Below are positions 51,106 to 58,743 of a stretch of DNA of 64,000 nt, piece by piece (position 1 is the stretch's first letter; each line of letters opens with the position of its first letter). The stretch covers positions 124,001 to 188,000 of the forward strand of contig NZ_JBFNQN010000010.1 in NCBI RefSeq assembly GCF_040796495.1. Reading direction: 5' to 3'. The notes beneath the pieces are model-generated. The model saw only the letters and a program-made list of their open reading frames with translations. It was not told where the DNA came from and made no database searches. Origin of the DNA: Kineococcus endophyticus (lineage in GTDB: Bacteria > Actinomycetota > Actinomycetes > Actinomycetales > Kineococcaceae). Made by a program: the position numbers and the translations under genes.

Positions 51106-52140
51106 TCAGCCGTCCGTCTCGTCCTGTGCCCGTTCCGTCCCCGCCGGTCCCCGCAGTGTCCCCGACGTCAGCAGCCGGCGGATGGTGCGGGCCGCGTCAC
51201 CGGTCTCGACGGCGCGGTCGGTGTACCGGCTCGCCGTCAACCCGTGCCCGGACTCGCGTGCTCGGTCGGCCATCTCCCGGGCCAGCGCGGCCCGTTCCTC
51301 CAGGCTGCGCAGGGCCATCCACAGGGCGCCGTCGAGTTCGGAGGTCTGCTGGTCCTGCAGGCTCCCCGGGCTCCAGGCGTGCCCGACCCGGCAGCGGAAC
51401 CGCAGCAGCCCGTGGTCCTCGATCCGCCACAGCACGCCCGAGCAGTCGGGGCAGGAGTACCCCGACGGCTCACCGGGGTGGTCGTCGCCCGCCAGGGGAC
51501 GCAGGTCGAACTCCGCCATCGCGACCTCCTCGCGCATCCGGTCGTCGCCGGCCGAGGACGGCCGGGCTGGGGCCTGCTCGTGGACGAGCCGGACCAGGAG
51601 CCCCGGCAGGTCCGCGAGCGGCACGACGTGCTCGGGCCGGGCCGCCTCCAGGGCCGCCCGGGGCATGCCGTCGTAGAGGGCGTCGGCGGGGTCCTGCACG
51701 ACCCCGGTGCCGCCCTGGGCGCGCAGGGCCACGAGGCCCGCGGCGCCGTCGTCGAGGGCGCCGGTCAGGACCACGCCGATCGCTCGGGGGCCGACCGCGC
51801 GCGCCGCCGACCGGAAGAGGGTGTCGACGGCGGGACGGTGCCCGTTCTCCCGCGGTCCGCTCGTCAGGGCGACGTGGTCGTCGGTCAGCAGCAGGTGCCG
51901 GTCGGGCACGGCGACGACGACCTCGCCGTGACGCAGGGCCCCGCCGTGCTCGGCGGCGCGGGCCGGGAGCGGGCCGGAGCGGTCCAGGATGGCCGCGAGG
52001 GCGTTCGACCCCGTCGGCGGCACGTGCAGGACGACGAGGACGGTGGCGGGCAGGTCGGCCGGCAGGCCGGCGACGAGGGTGCGCAGCGCCTCGACCCCAC
52101 CCGCGCTCGCGCCCACGAGGACGACGTCTCGGGTGGTCAC
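51106..52140 (-). CDS. cheB: CheB-type protein-glutamate methylesterase without receiver domain
   Basis: 344 residues. The catalytic domain (1-185) has Ser in LVGASAGGVEALRTLVAGL, His in VVLHVPPTGSNALAAIL and Asp in GVVLTGALDDGAAGLVAL, the full triad. There is no N-terminal receiver domain. The C-terminal part has YSCPDCSGVLW and FRCRVGHAWS, a zinc-ribbon-like CxxC/C...H stretch often found after such CheB domains. GTG at 52140 was chosen for the AGGG 8 nt upstream; 52149 is an alternative. Acts with the CheR-PAS protein encoded directly downstream. Confidence 0.92.
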   Translation of the reverse strand: MTTRDVVLVGASAGGVEALRTLVAGLPADLPATVLVVLHVPPTGSNALAAILDRSGPLPARAAEHGGALRHGEVVVAVPDRHLLLTDDHVALTSGPRENGHRPAVDTLFRSAARAVGPRAIGVVLTGALDDGAAGLVALRAQGGTGVVQDPADALYDGMPRAALEAARPEHVVPLADLPGLLVRLVHEQAPARPSSAGDDRMREEVAMAEFDLRPLAGDDHPGEPSGYSCPDCSGVLWRIEDHGLLRFRCRVGHAWSPGSLQDQQTSELDGALWMALRSLEERAALAREMADRARESGHGLTASRYTDRAVETGDAARTIRRLLTSGTLRGPAGTERAQDETDG

Positions 52141-52150
52141 GGGGCTCACC

Positions 52151-52471
52151 CTAGTGACCGCCGTGGACGCGACGGACGACCTCGGCGGTGCTGGAACAGT
52201 CGTGGTCCCGGCGCAGGGCCACGAGTTCCTCGCGCAGCCGGTCGACGGGCACGGCGAGCCGGTCGGCGGCTTCGTGGACGCTCCACCCTCGGGCGAGCAG
52301 GTCCAGCAGGTCACCCGCGGTGGGCAGCCGTGGCCGGGGCCGCGGCGGCGGGGTCCACCCCAGGTCCTGCAGCAGCCGGTGCAGGGGCCCGCCGGTCCTC
52401 GTGGGGTCGGAGAGCTCGTCCCGGATCCGGGCGGTCAGGTCGTCGGGCGGGAACACGCGATCACCACGCAC
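52151..52471 (-). CDS. Small LuxR-like HTH protein
   Basis: 106 residues, start uncertain (GTG 52471, or GTG 52456 six codons in). The C-terminal half AGDLLDLLARGWSVHEAADR-LAVPVDRLREELVALRR ending STAEVVRRV follows the LuxR HTH pattern (LL..LA.G.S..E.A..L.V....V...V..L). No receiver or other domain. It sits 10 bp upstream of cheB on the same strand and is probably cotranscribed. Confidence 0.6.
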   Translation of the reverse strand: MRGDRVFPPDDLTARIRDELSDPTRTGGPLHRLLQDLGWTPPPRPRPRLPTAGDLLDLLARGWSVHEAADRLAVPVDRLREELVALRRDHDCSSTAEVVRRVHGGH

Positions 52472-52612
52472 GTCGTCGAGTGCCGCGCCCGTTGCTTCGA
52501 GCCCGGTCAGTCAACCACGCGGGATGGCCCCGCCGCCCGGACGGACCTGGGATTCGAGTCGGTTGTAGGGACAGCCGCAGCACTCGCGAGAGTCCGACGA
52601 AGGAAGCGCGCT

Positions 52613-52951
52613 GTGTCCACAGCCCCCCTCGACGACGTCTTGACCACCCACCTCCACCGCTGCGGCGGCCGCTGCGTCGTGCGCCTGCGCGGCGAGCTCG
52701 ACACCGTCTCCGGCCCGCGGGTGGCCGCGGCCCTCGACGAGGTCCTGGCCTGCCCCTGCGCAGGAGCCGCCGTCCTCGTCGACCTGCGCGCCGTCTCCTT
52801 CTGCGACCTCGACGGGCTGCGGACGCTGCGGGCGGCGCGAGCCCGTGCCGCCCAGCGCGGTGTGGACCTGACCTGCGAGGGGTGCTCCCCGTTGCTGCTC
52901 CGCGTCGCGGCCATCGTGGGGTACCGGGAGCTGCTGGCCGCGCAGGAGTGA
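52613..52951 (+). CDS. STAS-domain anti-anti-sigma-like protein lacking the phospho-serine
   Basis: 112 residues, a single STAS domain: VVRLRGELDTVSGPRVAAAL, AVLVDLRAVSFCDLDGLRTL. In RsbV/SpoIIAA the motif is D-S-S/T-G, with the first Ser phosphorylated by the anti-sigma kinase; here it reads D-L-D-G (65-68), so the phosphosite is Leu. A protein that cannot be phosphorylated would stay in its active, anti-sigma-binding state. GTG with AAGGA 9 nt upstream. Divergent from the cheB cluster; a second STAS gene follows after 100 bp. Confidence 0.85.
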   Translation: MSTAPLDDVLTTHLHRCGGRCVVRLRGELDTVSGPRVAAALDEVLACPCAGAAVLVDLRAVSFCDLDGLRTLRAARARAAQRGVDLTCEGCSPLLLRVAAIVGYRELLAAQE

Positions 52952-53051
52952 GCGGTGAGCGGGGCCGGAGGGGCGGGGGAGTACCGTCGGGGGTCCGGCT
53001 CGAGCACAGGGCGGGAGACCGCACGTCGACGGCCGAGCAGGAGGGACCAGC

Positions 53052-53408
53052 GTGGCCACACCCTTTCCCGTCCCCCCGCTGGGCGACGACGAACCCGTCG
53101 GAGCCGTGGAGCTGCTGCACGCCGAGGACGCCCTGACCGTCGTCCTCACGGGTGAGATCGACGACGAGCTCCGTCCGGCGCTGGACGCCGTGACCGCCGA
53201 CGTCGACCGCGAGGTCCGCGCCGCGGCCCGTCCCGTCGTCGTCGACGCCACCGCCGTCTCCTTCATGGACTCCGCCGGCGCCGCCTTCCTGGCCAAGCTC
53301 GCCGTCGCCGTCCGGCCGGCGCGCATCGCGGTGCGCCCCAGCGAACCCGTCGGGTTCCTGCTCGAGGTGACGCGGTTGTCCGAGGTCGTGGACGTGCGCA
53401 AGCCCTGA
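53052..53408 (+). CDS. STAS-domain anti-anti-sigma factor (RsbV-like)
   Basis: 118 residues with the canonical phosphosite: VVVDATAVSFMDSAGAAFLA, Ser74 following Asp73. N-terminal LTVVLTGEIDDELRPALDAV fits the STAS beta1-alpha1. GTG behind GGAGGGACCAGC. Likely substrate of an RsbW-like kinase and of the PP2C phosphatases encoded at 19.6, 22.0 and 30.4 kb. An RsbW-like gene follows after 61 bp, but it lacks the kinase N-box Asn. Confidence 0.88.
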   Translation: MATPFPVPPLGDDEPVGAVELLHAEDALTVVLTGEIDDELRPALDAVTADVDREVRAAARPVVVDATAVSFMDSAGAAFLAKLAVAVRPARIAVRPSEPVGFLLEVTRLSEVVDVRKP

Positions 53409-53444
53409 CGGACCCCTCCTGCGGTTCCTGACGAGCGCGTGCGC

Positions 53445-53463
53445 CGATCGTCGGCGACGATCG
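53445..53463. promoter_or_regulatory. Hairpin just upstream of the degenerate RsbW-like gene
   Basis: CGATCGTC-GGC-GACGATCG, a perfect 8-3-8 inverted repeat ending 6 bp before the ATG at 53470. It would sequester the translation start region or act as a terminator after the STAS gene. No Shine-Dalgarno is visible before that ATG. Confidence 0.5.
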
Positions 53464-53469
53464 ACCTCC

Positions 53470-53847
53470 ATGTGCGAGTGGTCTCCGAGCGCCGAGTCCG
53501 CCGTCGTGGTGGACCGGTCCGCCGCCCGCCACGCGCGGCGCTTCCTCGACGACCACTGGTGCGTCGAGCACGCGGCCCTGCTGCGCGGCCACGCCGACCT
53601 CGTCGTCAGCGAACTGGTCACCGAGGCCGTGTCCCACGGCACGCCCCCCGTGACGCTGCGCGTCGAGTGCGAGGGCGCCGACGGGGTCGTCATCGAGGTC
53701 AGCGACCGCGACCCGAACGGCCCCCACTTCCAGGCCGTCGGGCCCGACGAGGCCCACACGACGAACCTCGTCGAGGTCCTCAGCGACGAGTGGGGCGTCC
53801 GCACCCGCCCCGGTGCCAAGACGGTCTGGAGCCGGCTCATCGTCTGA
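53470..53847 (+). CDS. RsbW-like protein with degenerate ATP site
   Basis: 125 residues, a clear paralogue of the kinase at 24266 along its whole length (RHARRFLDDHWC; DLVVSELVTEAVSHG; WGVRTRPGAKTVWSRLIV). The N-box Asn is Glu52 (ELVTE instead of ELVTN), and the GGRG lid motif is replaced by EAHTTNLVEVL. A Mg-ATP site is therefore unlikely, and the protein may act as a binding-only anti-sigma factor or decoy. It follows a normal STAS gene, as rsbW follows rsbV. Confidence 0.82.
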   Translation: MCEWSPSAESAVVVDRSAARHARRFLDDHWCVEHAALLRGHADLVVSELVTEAVSHGTPPVTLRVECEGADGVVIEVSDRDPNGPHFQAVGPDEAHTTNLVEVLSDEWGVRTRPGAKTVWSRLIV

Positions 53848-53903
53848 GCGGCTCCGGGGTGCCGGACGCTCCTGCCGCGCCTAGCGTGCGGAGCAGTCCC
53901 TCC

Positions 53904-54908
53904 GTGCAGACCGTCGCGGGCGACGTCCCCGTCGCCGTCCGCCCTCGTCCGCCGCTGGAGACCCTCGTGCCCGCACCCCTCGTCGAGGCCGCCCTCGCGC
54001 TCTGCCGTCGCCTGACCACCGAGGTGCCGCTGCCCGGTGCCGGGGCCACGCGTGCGCGGTGGGACGTCCTGTCCACGCTCGCCGAGCAGGACCTCACCCT
54101 CGCCCGGGTCGTCGAGGCGCACCTCGACGCCGTCGCCGTGCTCGCCGAGGCCGGTGCGGAGCCGGCCCCCGGCAGCACGTGGGGGGTCTTCGCGGCCGAG
54201 GCCGCCGACGCCCACCTCTTCGCCTGGCAGACCTCCCGGGGACAGTGGCGGCTGGACGGGACGAAACCCTGGTGCTCCCTCGCCGGTGTCCTCACGCACG
54301 CGCTCGTCACCGCCCACACCGAGGCCGGACGACGGTTGTTCGCCGTCGACCTCGCGGCGGCCCGCGCCGACGGCCGGCTGGAGGTCCTGCCCGACCGCTG
54401 GCACAGCCGCGGCCTCGTCGACGTCCCCAGCGGCCCGCTCGTCCTGCACGACGTCCCGACCGACCCCGTCGGGGAGACCGGTTGGTACCTGCAGCGGGCC
54501 GGGTTCGCCCACGGGGGGATCGGGGTCGCGGCCTGCTGGTACGGCGGTGCCGTCGGCGTCGCCCGGCCGCTCGTGCAGTCCGGCCGCGACGACCAGCTCA
54601 CGCTGCGCTCCCGCGGTCTCGTCGACCTGCGGCTGTGGGCGGCCCGCACCGCCCTCGACGCCGCGGCCGAGGTCGTCGACGCCGGCCACGCCACCGGGGT
54701 GGAGGGTGAGCTGCTGGCCGCTCGCGTCCGGGCGCTCGTCGCCGAGGCCGCCGAGGTGGTGCTCAGCGAGGTGGGGCACGCCCTCGGCCCCCGACCCCTC
54801 ACCGCCGACGCGGCGCACGCGGCCCGCGTCGCCGACCTCACCGTCTACGTCCGCCAGCACCACGCCGACCACGACCTCGTGGCCCTGGCGGAACTGGCCG
54901 CGAAGTGA
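53904..54908 (+). CDS. Acyl-CoA dehydrogenase-like protein
   Basis: 334 residues, shorter than the 380 of ordinary acyl-CoA dehydrogenases. Recognisable parts: ARVVEAHLDAVAVLAEAG, the flavin/substrate region WGVFAAEAADAHLFAWQTSR, RLDGTKPWCSLAGVLTHALV, and the C-terminal helical bundle with ARTALDAAAEVVDAG. No clear catalytic Glu could be placed. Start taken as GTG 53904; GTG 53886 is possible. Its stop overlaps the start of the PIG-L/methyltransferase gene (GTGA). This trio with GT2 recurs in bacteria without a defined product, as far as I recall. Confidence 0.78.
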   Translation: MQTVAGDVPVAVRPRPPLETLVPAPLVEAALALCRRLTTEVPLPGAGATRARWDVLSTLAEQDLTLARVVEAHLDAVAVLAEAGAEPAPGSTWGVFAAEAADAHLFAWQTSRGQWRLDGTKPWCSLAGVLTHALVTAHTEAGRRLFAVDLAAARADGRLEVLPDRWHSRGLVDVPSGPLVLHDVPTDPVGETGWYLQRAGFAHGGIGVAACWYGGAVGVARPLVQSGRDDQLTLRSRGLVDLRLWAARTALDAAAEVVDAGHATGVEGELLAARVRALVAEAAEVVLSEVGHALGPRPLTADAAHAARVADLTVYVRQHHADHDLVALAELAAK

Positions 54909-56281
54909 GCCCCGAGTTCACCCACGACGGACCGGGCACCGCCGAGGACGAGTGGCGGCGCTGGCCGGGGTTGCGCGACGTGCCGGAACTGGACTGGTCC
55001 GGCGTCGGGCACGTGCTCGTCGTCGCGGCCCACCCCGACGACGAGACGCTCGGGGCGGGCGGGTTGCTCGCCACCGCGGCCGCCCGGGGTGTCGCCGTCG
55101 ACGTCGTCGTCGCCACCGACGGGGAGGGGTCGCACCCCGACTCGCCCACGACGACCCCGCAGGCGCTCGCGGTCGTCCGCGCCCGCGAGGTGCGCGACGC
55201 CGTCGCCGCCCTGGCTCCGGACGCGCGGGTGCACCGCCTCGCGCTGCCCGACGGCGGGGTCACGGCGGCCGCCGAGGCGCTGGCGGAGACCCTGCGGGGC
55301 CTCGTCGGCCCGGCGACCCTCCTCGTCGCCCCGTGGACGGCGGACGGCCACCCCGACCACGACGCGGCCGGGGAGGTGGCCGCGCGGGTGGCCGTCGAGG
55401 CCGGTGCCACGTGCCTGCACTACCCGGTGTGGTTGTGGCACTGGGCCCACCCGGGGGACGTCCGCGTCCCGTGGCAGCGGGGCACGCGCCTGGACCTCGA
55501 CGACGTCGCACGCCGGCGCAAGTCCGTGGCCATGGCGCGGCACGCGTCGCAGACGGCGCCGCTGTCCGCGCGGCCTGGGGACGAGGTGCTGCTGCCGGCG
55601 GGGGTGCTGGCGCACTTCGAGCGCGGGTCGGAGTTCTTCCTGCGCTCGGGTGACGCCACCACCACGACCAGCCTCGGGGCCGAGTTCTTCGAGGAGTTCT
55701 ACGCTGCGAACGGGGAAGACCCGTGGGGTTTCGAGGACCGGTGGTACGAGGCACGCAAGCGTGCCCTGACGCTCGCGGTCCTGCCCCGGCCTGAGTTCCG
55801 GTCGGGTCTGGAGATCGGCTGCAGCACAGGCGTGCTGACCGTGGAACTGGCGGCCCGCACCGAGCGTCTGCTGGCGGTCGACGTCGCGGCCTCCGCACTG
55901 GACCGGGCCCGGCAGCGACTGGACGCGGCCGGTGCGGGGGACCGGGTGGAGACGCGCGTGGCGCGGGTTCCGCAGGAGTACCCCACGGGCACGTTCGACC
56001 TCGTCGTGCTGTCCGAGGTCGCCTACTACTGCGACCCCGACGACCTGGCCGTCCTCGTGGAACGGTTGCGGGGGTGCCTGGCGCCGGACGGTGTCCTCGT
56101 CGCGTGCCACTGGCGGCACCTCGTCGAGGGGTACCCGCTGACGGGCGACGAGGTGCACCGCGCCCTGCGCGGTCTTCCGGGCCTGGACGTCCTGGTGCGG
56201 CACGAGGAGGAGGACTTCCTGCTCGACGTCCTGGTCCCCGCCCCCGCGGTCTCGGTGGCTCGGGCGGGAGGGTTGGCGTGA
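54905..56281 (+). CDS. PIG-L deacetylase fused to SAM-dependent methyltransferase
   Basis: 458 residues. N-terminal PIG-L (LmbE) zinc deacetylase, about 30-240, with the metal motif VVAAHPDDETLGAGG and APWTADGHPDHDAAG (second His). C-terminal class I methyltransferase, about 260-450, with the SAM loop SGLEIGCSTGVLTVELA and FDLVVLSEVAYYCDPDDL, similar to NodS-type enzymes. PIG-L enzymes remove N-acetyl groups from amino sugars; the methyltransferase may modify the freed amine. Coupled by GTGA overlaps to the acyl-CoA-dehydrogenase-like gene and to the GT2 gene. Confidence 0.9.
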   Translation: MSPEFTHDGPGTAEDEWRRWPGLRDVPELDWSGVGHVLVVAAHPDDETLGAGGLLATAAARGVAVDVVVATDGEGSHPDSPTTTPQALAVVRAREVRDAVAALAPDARVHRLALPDGGVTAAAEALAETLRGLVGPATLLVAPWTADGHPDHDAAGEVAARVAVEAGATCLHYPVWLWHWAHPGDVRVPWQRGTRLDLDDVARRRKSVAMARHASQTAPLSARPGDEVLLPAGVLAHFERGSEFFLRSGDATTTTSLGAEFFEEFYAANGEDPWGFEDRWYEARKRALTLAVLPRPEFRSGLEIGCSTGVLTVELAARTERLLAVDVAASALDRARQRLDAAGAGDRVETRVARVPQEYPTGTFDLVVLSEVAYYCDPDDLAVLVERLRGCLAPDGVLVACHWRHLVEGYPLTGDEVHRALRGLPGLDVLVRHEEEDFLLDVLVPAPAVSVARAGGLA

Positions 56282-56985
56282 GGTCCCGTGGCGGGCCTGT
56301 TGCGGGGCTGGACCGGATCGTCGTGGTGGTGCCCGCCCGGGACGAGGCCGCGACCGTCGCGGCCTGCGTGACGTCGGTGCTGGTCGCCGCCCAACGGGCC
56401 ACCGCCGCCGTGGACGTGCTGGTCGTCGCGGACCGCTGCTCCGACGCGACCGCTGAACTGGCGCTGGCGGCGGGGGCCCGGGTCGTGCCGAGCGCGGCGG
56501 GCAGTGTGGGCGCCGCCCGTGCCGCGGGCGTCGCCGCCGGCCTGGCCGAGGAACCTCCCGGTGGGTGGTCGCGCTGCTGGATCGCCTGCACGGACGCCGA
56601 TTCCGTCGTCCCGCAGGAGTGGTTGCAGCACCACGCGCAGGCGGCCGCCGCGGGGATCGACCTGCTGCTGGGCACGGTCCAGCTGCCCGGCCCCACCGCC
56701 CGGCACGCCGCGTGGCGCCGGCGGTACGCGGCCGGCCGGGACCACGTCCACGGGGCCAACCTCGGCGTCCGGGCCTCGGTGTACCGGGCGGCCGGGGGTT
56801 TCCCGCCGGTCCCGGCGCACGAGGACCGCCTCCTGGTGGACCGGGTGCGCACCCTGTCCGGGGTCCGCGTCGCGTCGTCGTGGGCGTACCCCGTCCTCAC
56901 GAGCGACCGGACGCAGGGGCGCACCCCCGCCGGGGTCGCCCACGACCTGGGGTCGGGGCTGGCGGGAGTTCGCGACTGCGCCTGA
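56278..56985 (+). CDS. Family 2 glycosyltransferase
   Basis: 235 residues of the GT-A fold: IVVVVPARDEAATVAACVTS, VLVVADRCSDATAELA, and the DxD-like CTDADSVVPQEWL. HGANLGVRASVYRAAGGFPP and AHEDRLLVDRV are typical acceptor-side motifs. No membrane segment. The GTG start overlaps the preceding stop. Likely adds a sugar to a carrier or metabolite that the PIG-L/methyltransferase protein processes. Confidence 0.88.
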   Translation: MRSRGGPVAGLDRIVVVVPARDEAATVAACVTSVLVAAQRATAAVDVLVVADRCSDATAELALAAGARVVPSAAGSVGAARAAGVAAGLAEEPPGGWSRCWIACTDADSVVPQEWLQHHAQAAAAGIDLLLGTVQLPGPTARHAAWRRRYAAGRDHVHGANLGVRASVYRAAGGFPPVPAHEDRLLVDRVRTLSGVRVASSWAYPVLTSDRTQGRTPAGVAHDLGSGLAGVRDCA

Positions 56986-57000
56986 CGGCACTGCCGTCAG
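56982..57000. terminator. Bidirectional hairpin between GT2 and DUF222 genes
   Basis: CTGACGGC-ACT-GCCGTCAG, a perfect 8-bp stem with a 3-nt loop covering the stop codons of both convergent genes (11 bp apart). No U-tract. Confidence 0.6.
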
Positions 57001-58442
57001 ACGGCGGTGCGGTCGCGTGGGTCGTCGCGCTGCAGGGCGTGGGCGAGTTCCCGCGTCCTCTGCAGGAGGGCGGGGTGGTCGTTGCGCGTCCAGGGTCCGG
57101 GGGTCATGAGCTGGCCCAGGTCGCGTTGAAGGCGTCTGGTTTCCGGTAACCCGTCCTCGCCGAACCGGGCTTCCAGCCGGCCGGCGTGCAGGGCTCGGTG
57201 GTCCCGGCCGCAGAGGAGGACGAGGTTGTCGACGCTGGTGGGTCCGCCGTCGGCCCAGTGGACGACGTGGTGCAGGTGGCAGGCCCAGGCCGGGGCCCCG
57301 CAGCCGGGGGCGATGCAGCCGCGGTCGCGTTCGGCGACGATGAGGCGCTGGTTGTCGCTGGCGTGCCGGTCCAGGGTGTGCAGGGAGCGGGGTCGGCCGA
57401 GGCGGTCCATGACGGCGACGGTGACGTCGCCGTCGCAGGAGGCGGCGCGCAGGGTGGCGTCGGTGACGGGGCCGTGGGTGTCGGCGATGGCGGTGCCGGG
57501 CTTCACGGCGCCGGTGTCGTCGAGGGTTGCGCGCAGGACGACGGTGGCCTTGTGCGCGACGACGGGGTCGGTGCTGCTGGCGGGGTGGTGGGCACCGGTG
57601 GTGACGAGGTCGACGAGGCCGTCGTGGCGGCGTTGCCCGACCGAGCGGGTGTCGTCACCGGATGCCGAGGGCAGGGGTTTGGCGGCGGCTTCGACGGCGG
57701 AGCGGACGACGACGGCGGCGGCCTCGTCGAGGTCGACGGTCATCCGCATCATCCCGTGGCGGCGGGTGAAGGTGAGGGTGCGGCGGCTGGCGGAGTCCGG
57801 TTCGAGGTCGCGGACGTGCCGGTCGACGCGTTCGGGGTCCAGGCGGGTGAGCAGTTCTTCGCTCAGGTGGGTCGCGGTGCCCAGCGGTTGAGTGCCGGTG
57901 ACGGTGGCGAAGTGCCCGTCGATGAGGTCGGCGCGGCGTTGCGTGGTCCACACCCGCTCCCCGGTGTCCATCTGCACGTCGATGTCGACGGTGCCGCGTC
58001 GCAGGGGGGTGGGGATGGACTGCAGTGCGGTGACGGCGCCGTGGACGTGGGCCAGGGTGGTGTTCCCTGCCGCTAGCTGCTCACCGGTGCGGGCGAGGGA
58101 ACCGCGGTCGCCGTCGAGCCCACCGATCCTCCCGTCCCAGTGAACCGTCGGGTCGGTGTGCCGGGCGGCGGCGACGTCCTTGCGGGCCAGGGTGCGGGAC
58201 AGGTTGACGGGGTTGGTGGCGAGCAGGTCGACGACGGCGCTCTCGGGGGCGTGCTCCAGGGCGCGGCGCACCGCGTGGAGTTTGGCGGCGTCGAGGCGGT
58301 TTCCGAGGGCGTAGAGCGAGCGGGTGAGGTGGTCGACGTCGTCGCGGTCGAGGGTTCCCAACGGCAGGGCGTTGAGGTCGTCCAGGACGGAACTCAGGCG
58401 CGCGAGGGCGTCCTGGGCTGCGTGCTGGGCGGTGGTGGTCAC
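56997..58442 (-). CDS. DUF222 / HNH endonuclease-domain protein
   Basis: 481 residues. The long N-terminal region (about 10-330) is DUF222 (13E12-repeat type) and the C-terminal HNH nuclease motif is CIAPGCGAPAWACHLHHVVH followed by WADGGPTSVDNLVLLCGRDH. Such proteins are multicopy in many actinobacterial genomes; their role is undefined, possibly linked to mobile DNA or DNA processing. GTG start with GGA 6 nt upstream. A single-gene unit, convergent with the GT2 gene. Confidence 0.9.
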   Translation of the reverse strand: MTTTAQHAAQDALARLSSVLDDLNALPLGTLDRDDVDHLTRSLYALGNRLDAAKLHAVRRALEHAPESAVVDLLATNPVNLSRTLARKDVAAARHTDPTVHWDGRIGGLDGDRGSLARTGEQLAAGNTTLAHVHGAVTALQSIPTPLRRGTVDIDVQMDTGERVWTTQRRADLIDGHFATVTGTQPLGTATHLSEELLTRLDPERVDRHVRDLEPDSASRRTLTFTRRHGMMRMTVDLDEAAAVVVRSAVEAAAKPLPSASGDDTRSVGQRRHDGLVDLVTTGAHHPASSTDPVVAHKATVVLRATLDDTGAVKPGTAIADTHGPVTDATLRAASCDGDVTVAVMDRLGRPRSLHTLDRHASDNQRLIVAERDRGCIAPGCGAPAWACHLHHVVHWADGGPTSVDNLVLLCGRDHRALHAGRLEARFGEDGLPETRRLQRDLGQLMTPGPWTRNDHPALLQRTRELAHALQRDDPRDRTAV

Positions 58443-58743
58443 GTGTTCCAGGGTAGTCGAACAAACCCTGTAGGGCTAGGTTCTGGGCCTCCTAACTTGG
58501 TGTGCGGCAATGGTTCACGCGCTGTCCCCGCGGACGACGAGATGGGGATGGTCATCGGCGTCGCCCTTCGGCCCGCGGCGTCGGCGTCGCATCCCGTCGT
58601 CCGACGACCTGGGCCGCGTCGCCCACCCTCGCCGCGCGGAACCCCGTGCGGGGAACCTCGAGCACCGGTGACCGGCCTCCGTCGAGCGCTGCCGTCGACG
58701 GGGTGCTGACGCGCGCCGCGTCAGCACCCCGTCGCGACCGACC
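58443..58743. other. Intergenic region with hairpins
   Basis: 301 bp without a gene. It holds the DUF222 upstream region, a small hairpin CCCCG-TG-CGGGG (58642-58653) and the strong hairpin listed separately. A lone TCGAAC half-site near 58459 is not a full LexA box. Confidence 0.6.
58696..58734 (-). terminator. Strong hairpin after the manganese catalase gene
   Basis: A perfect 18-bp stem (58696-58713 with 58717-58734) and a 3-nt loop, starting 10 bp after the catalase stop. No U-tract, as is common in high-GC actinobacteria. Probable end of the four-gene operon. Confidence 0.8.

Noticed and set aside
58443-58500. Possible LexA/SOS box before the DUF222-HNH gene
   Set aside because: Only one TCGAAC half-site is present; the complementary half at the right spacing is missing.
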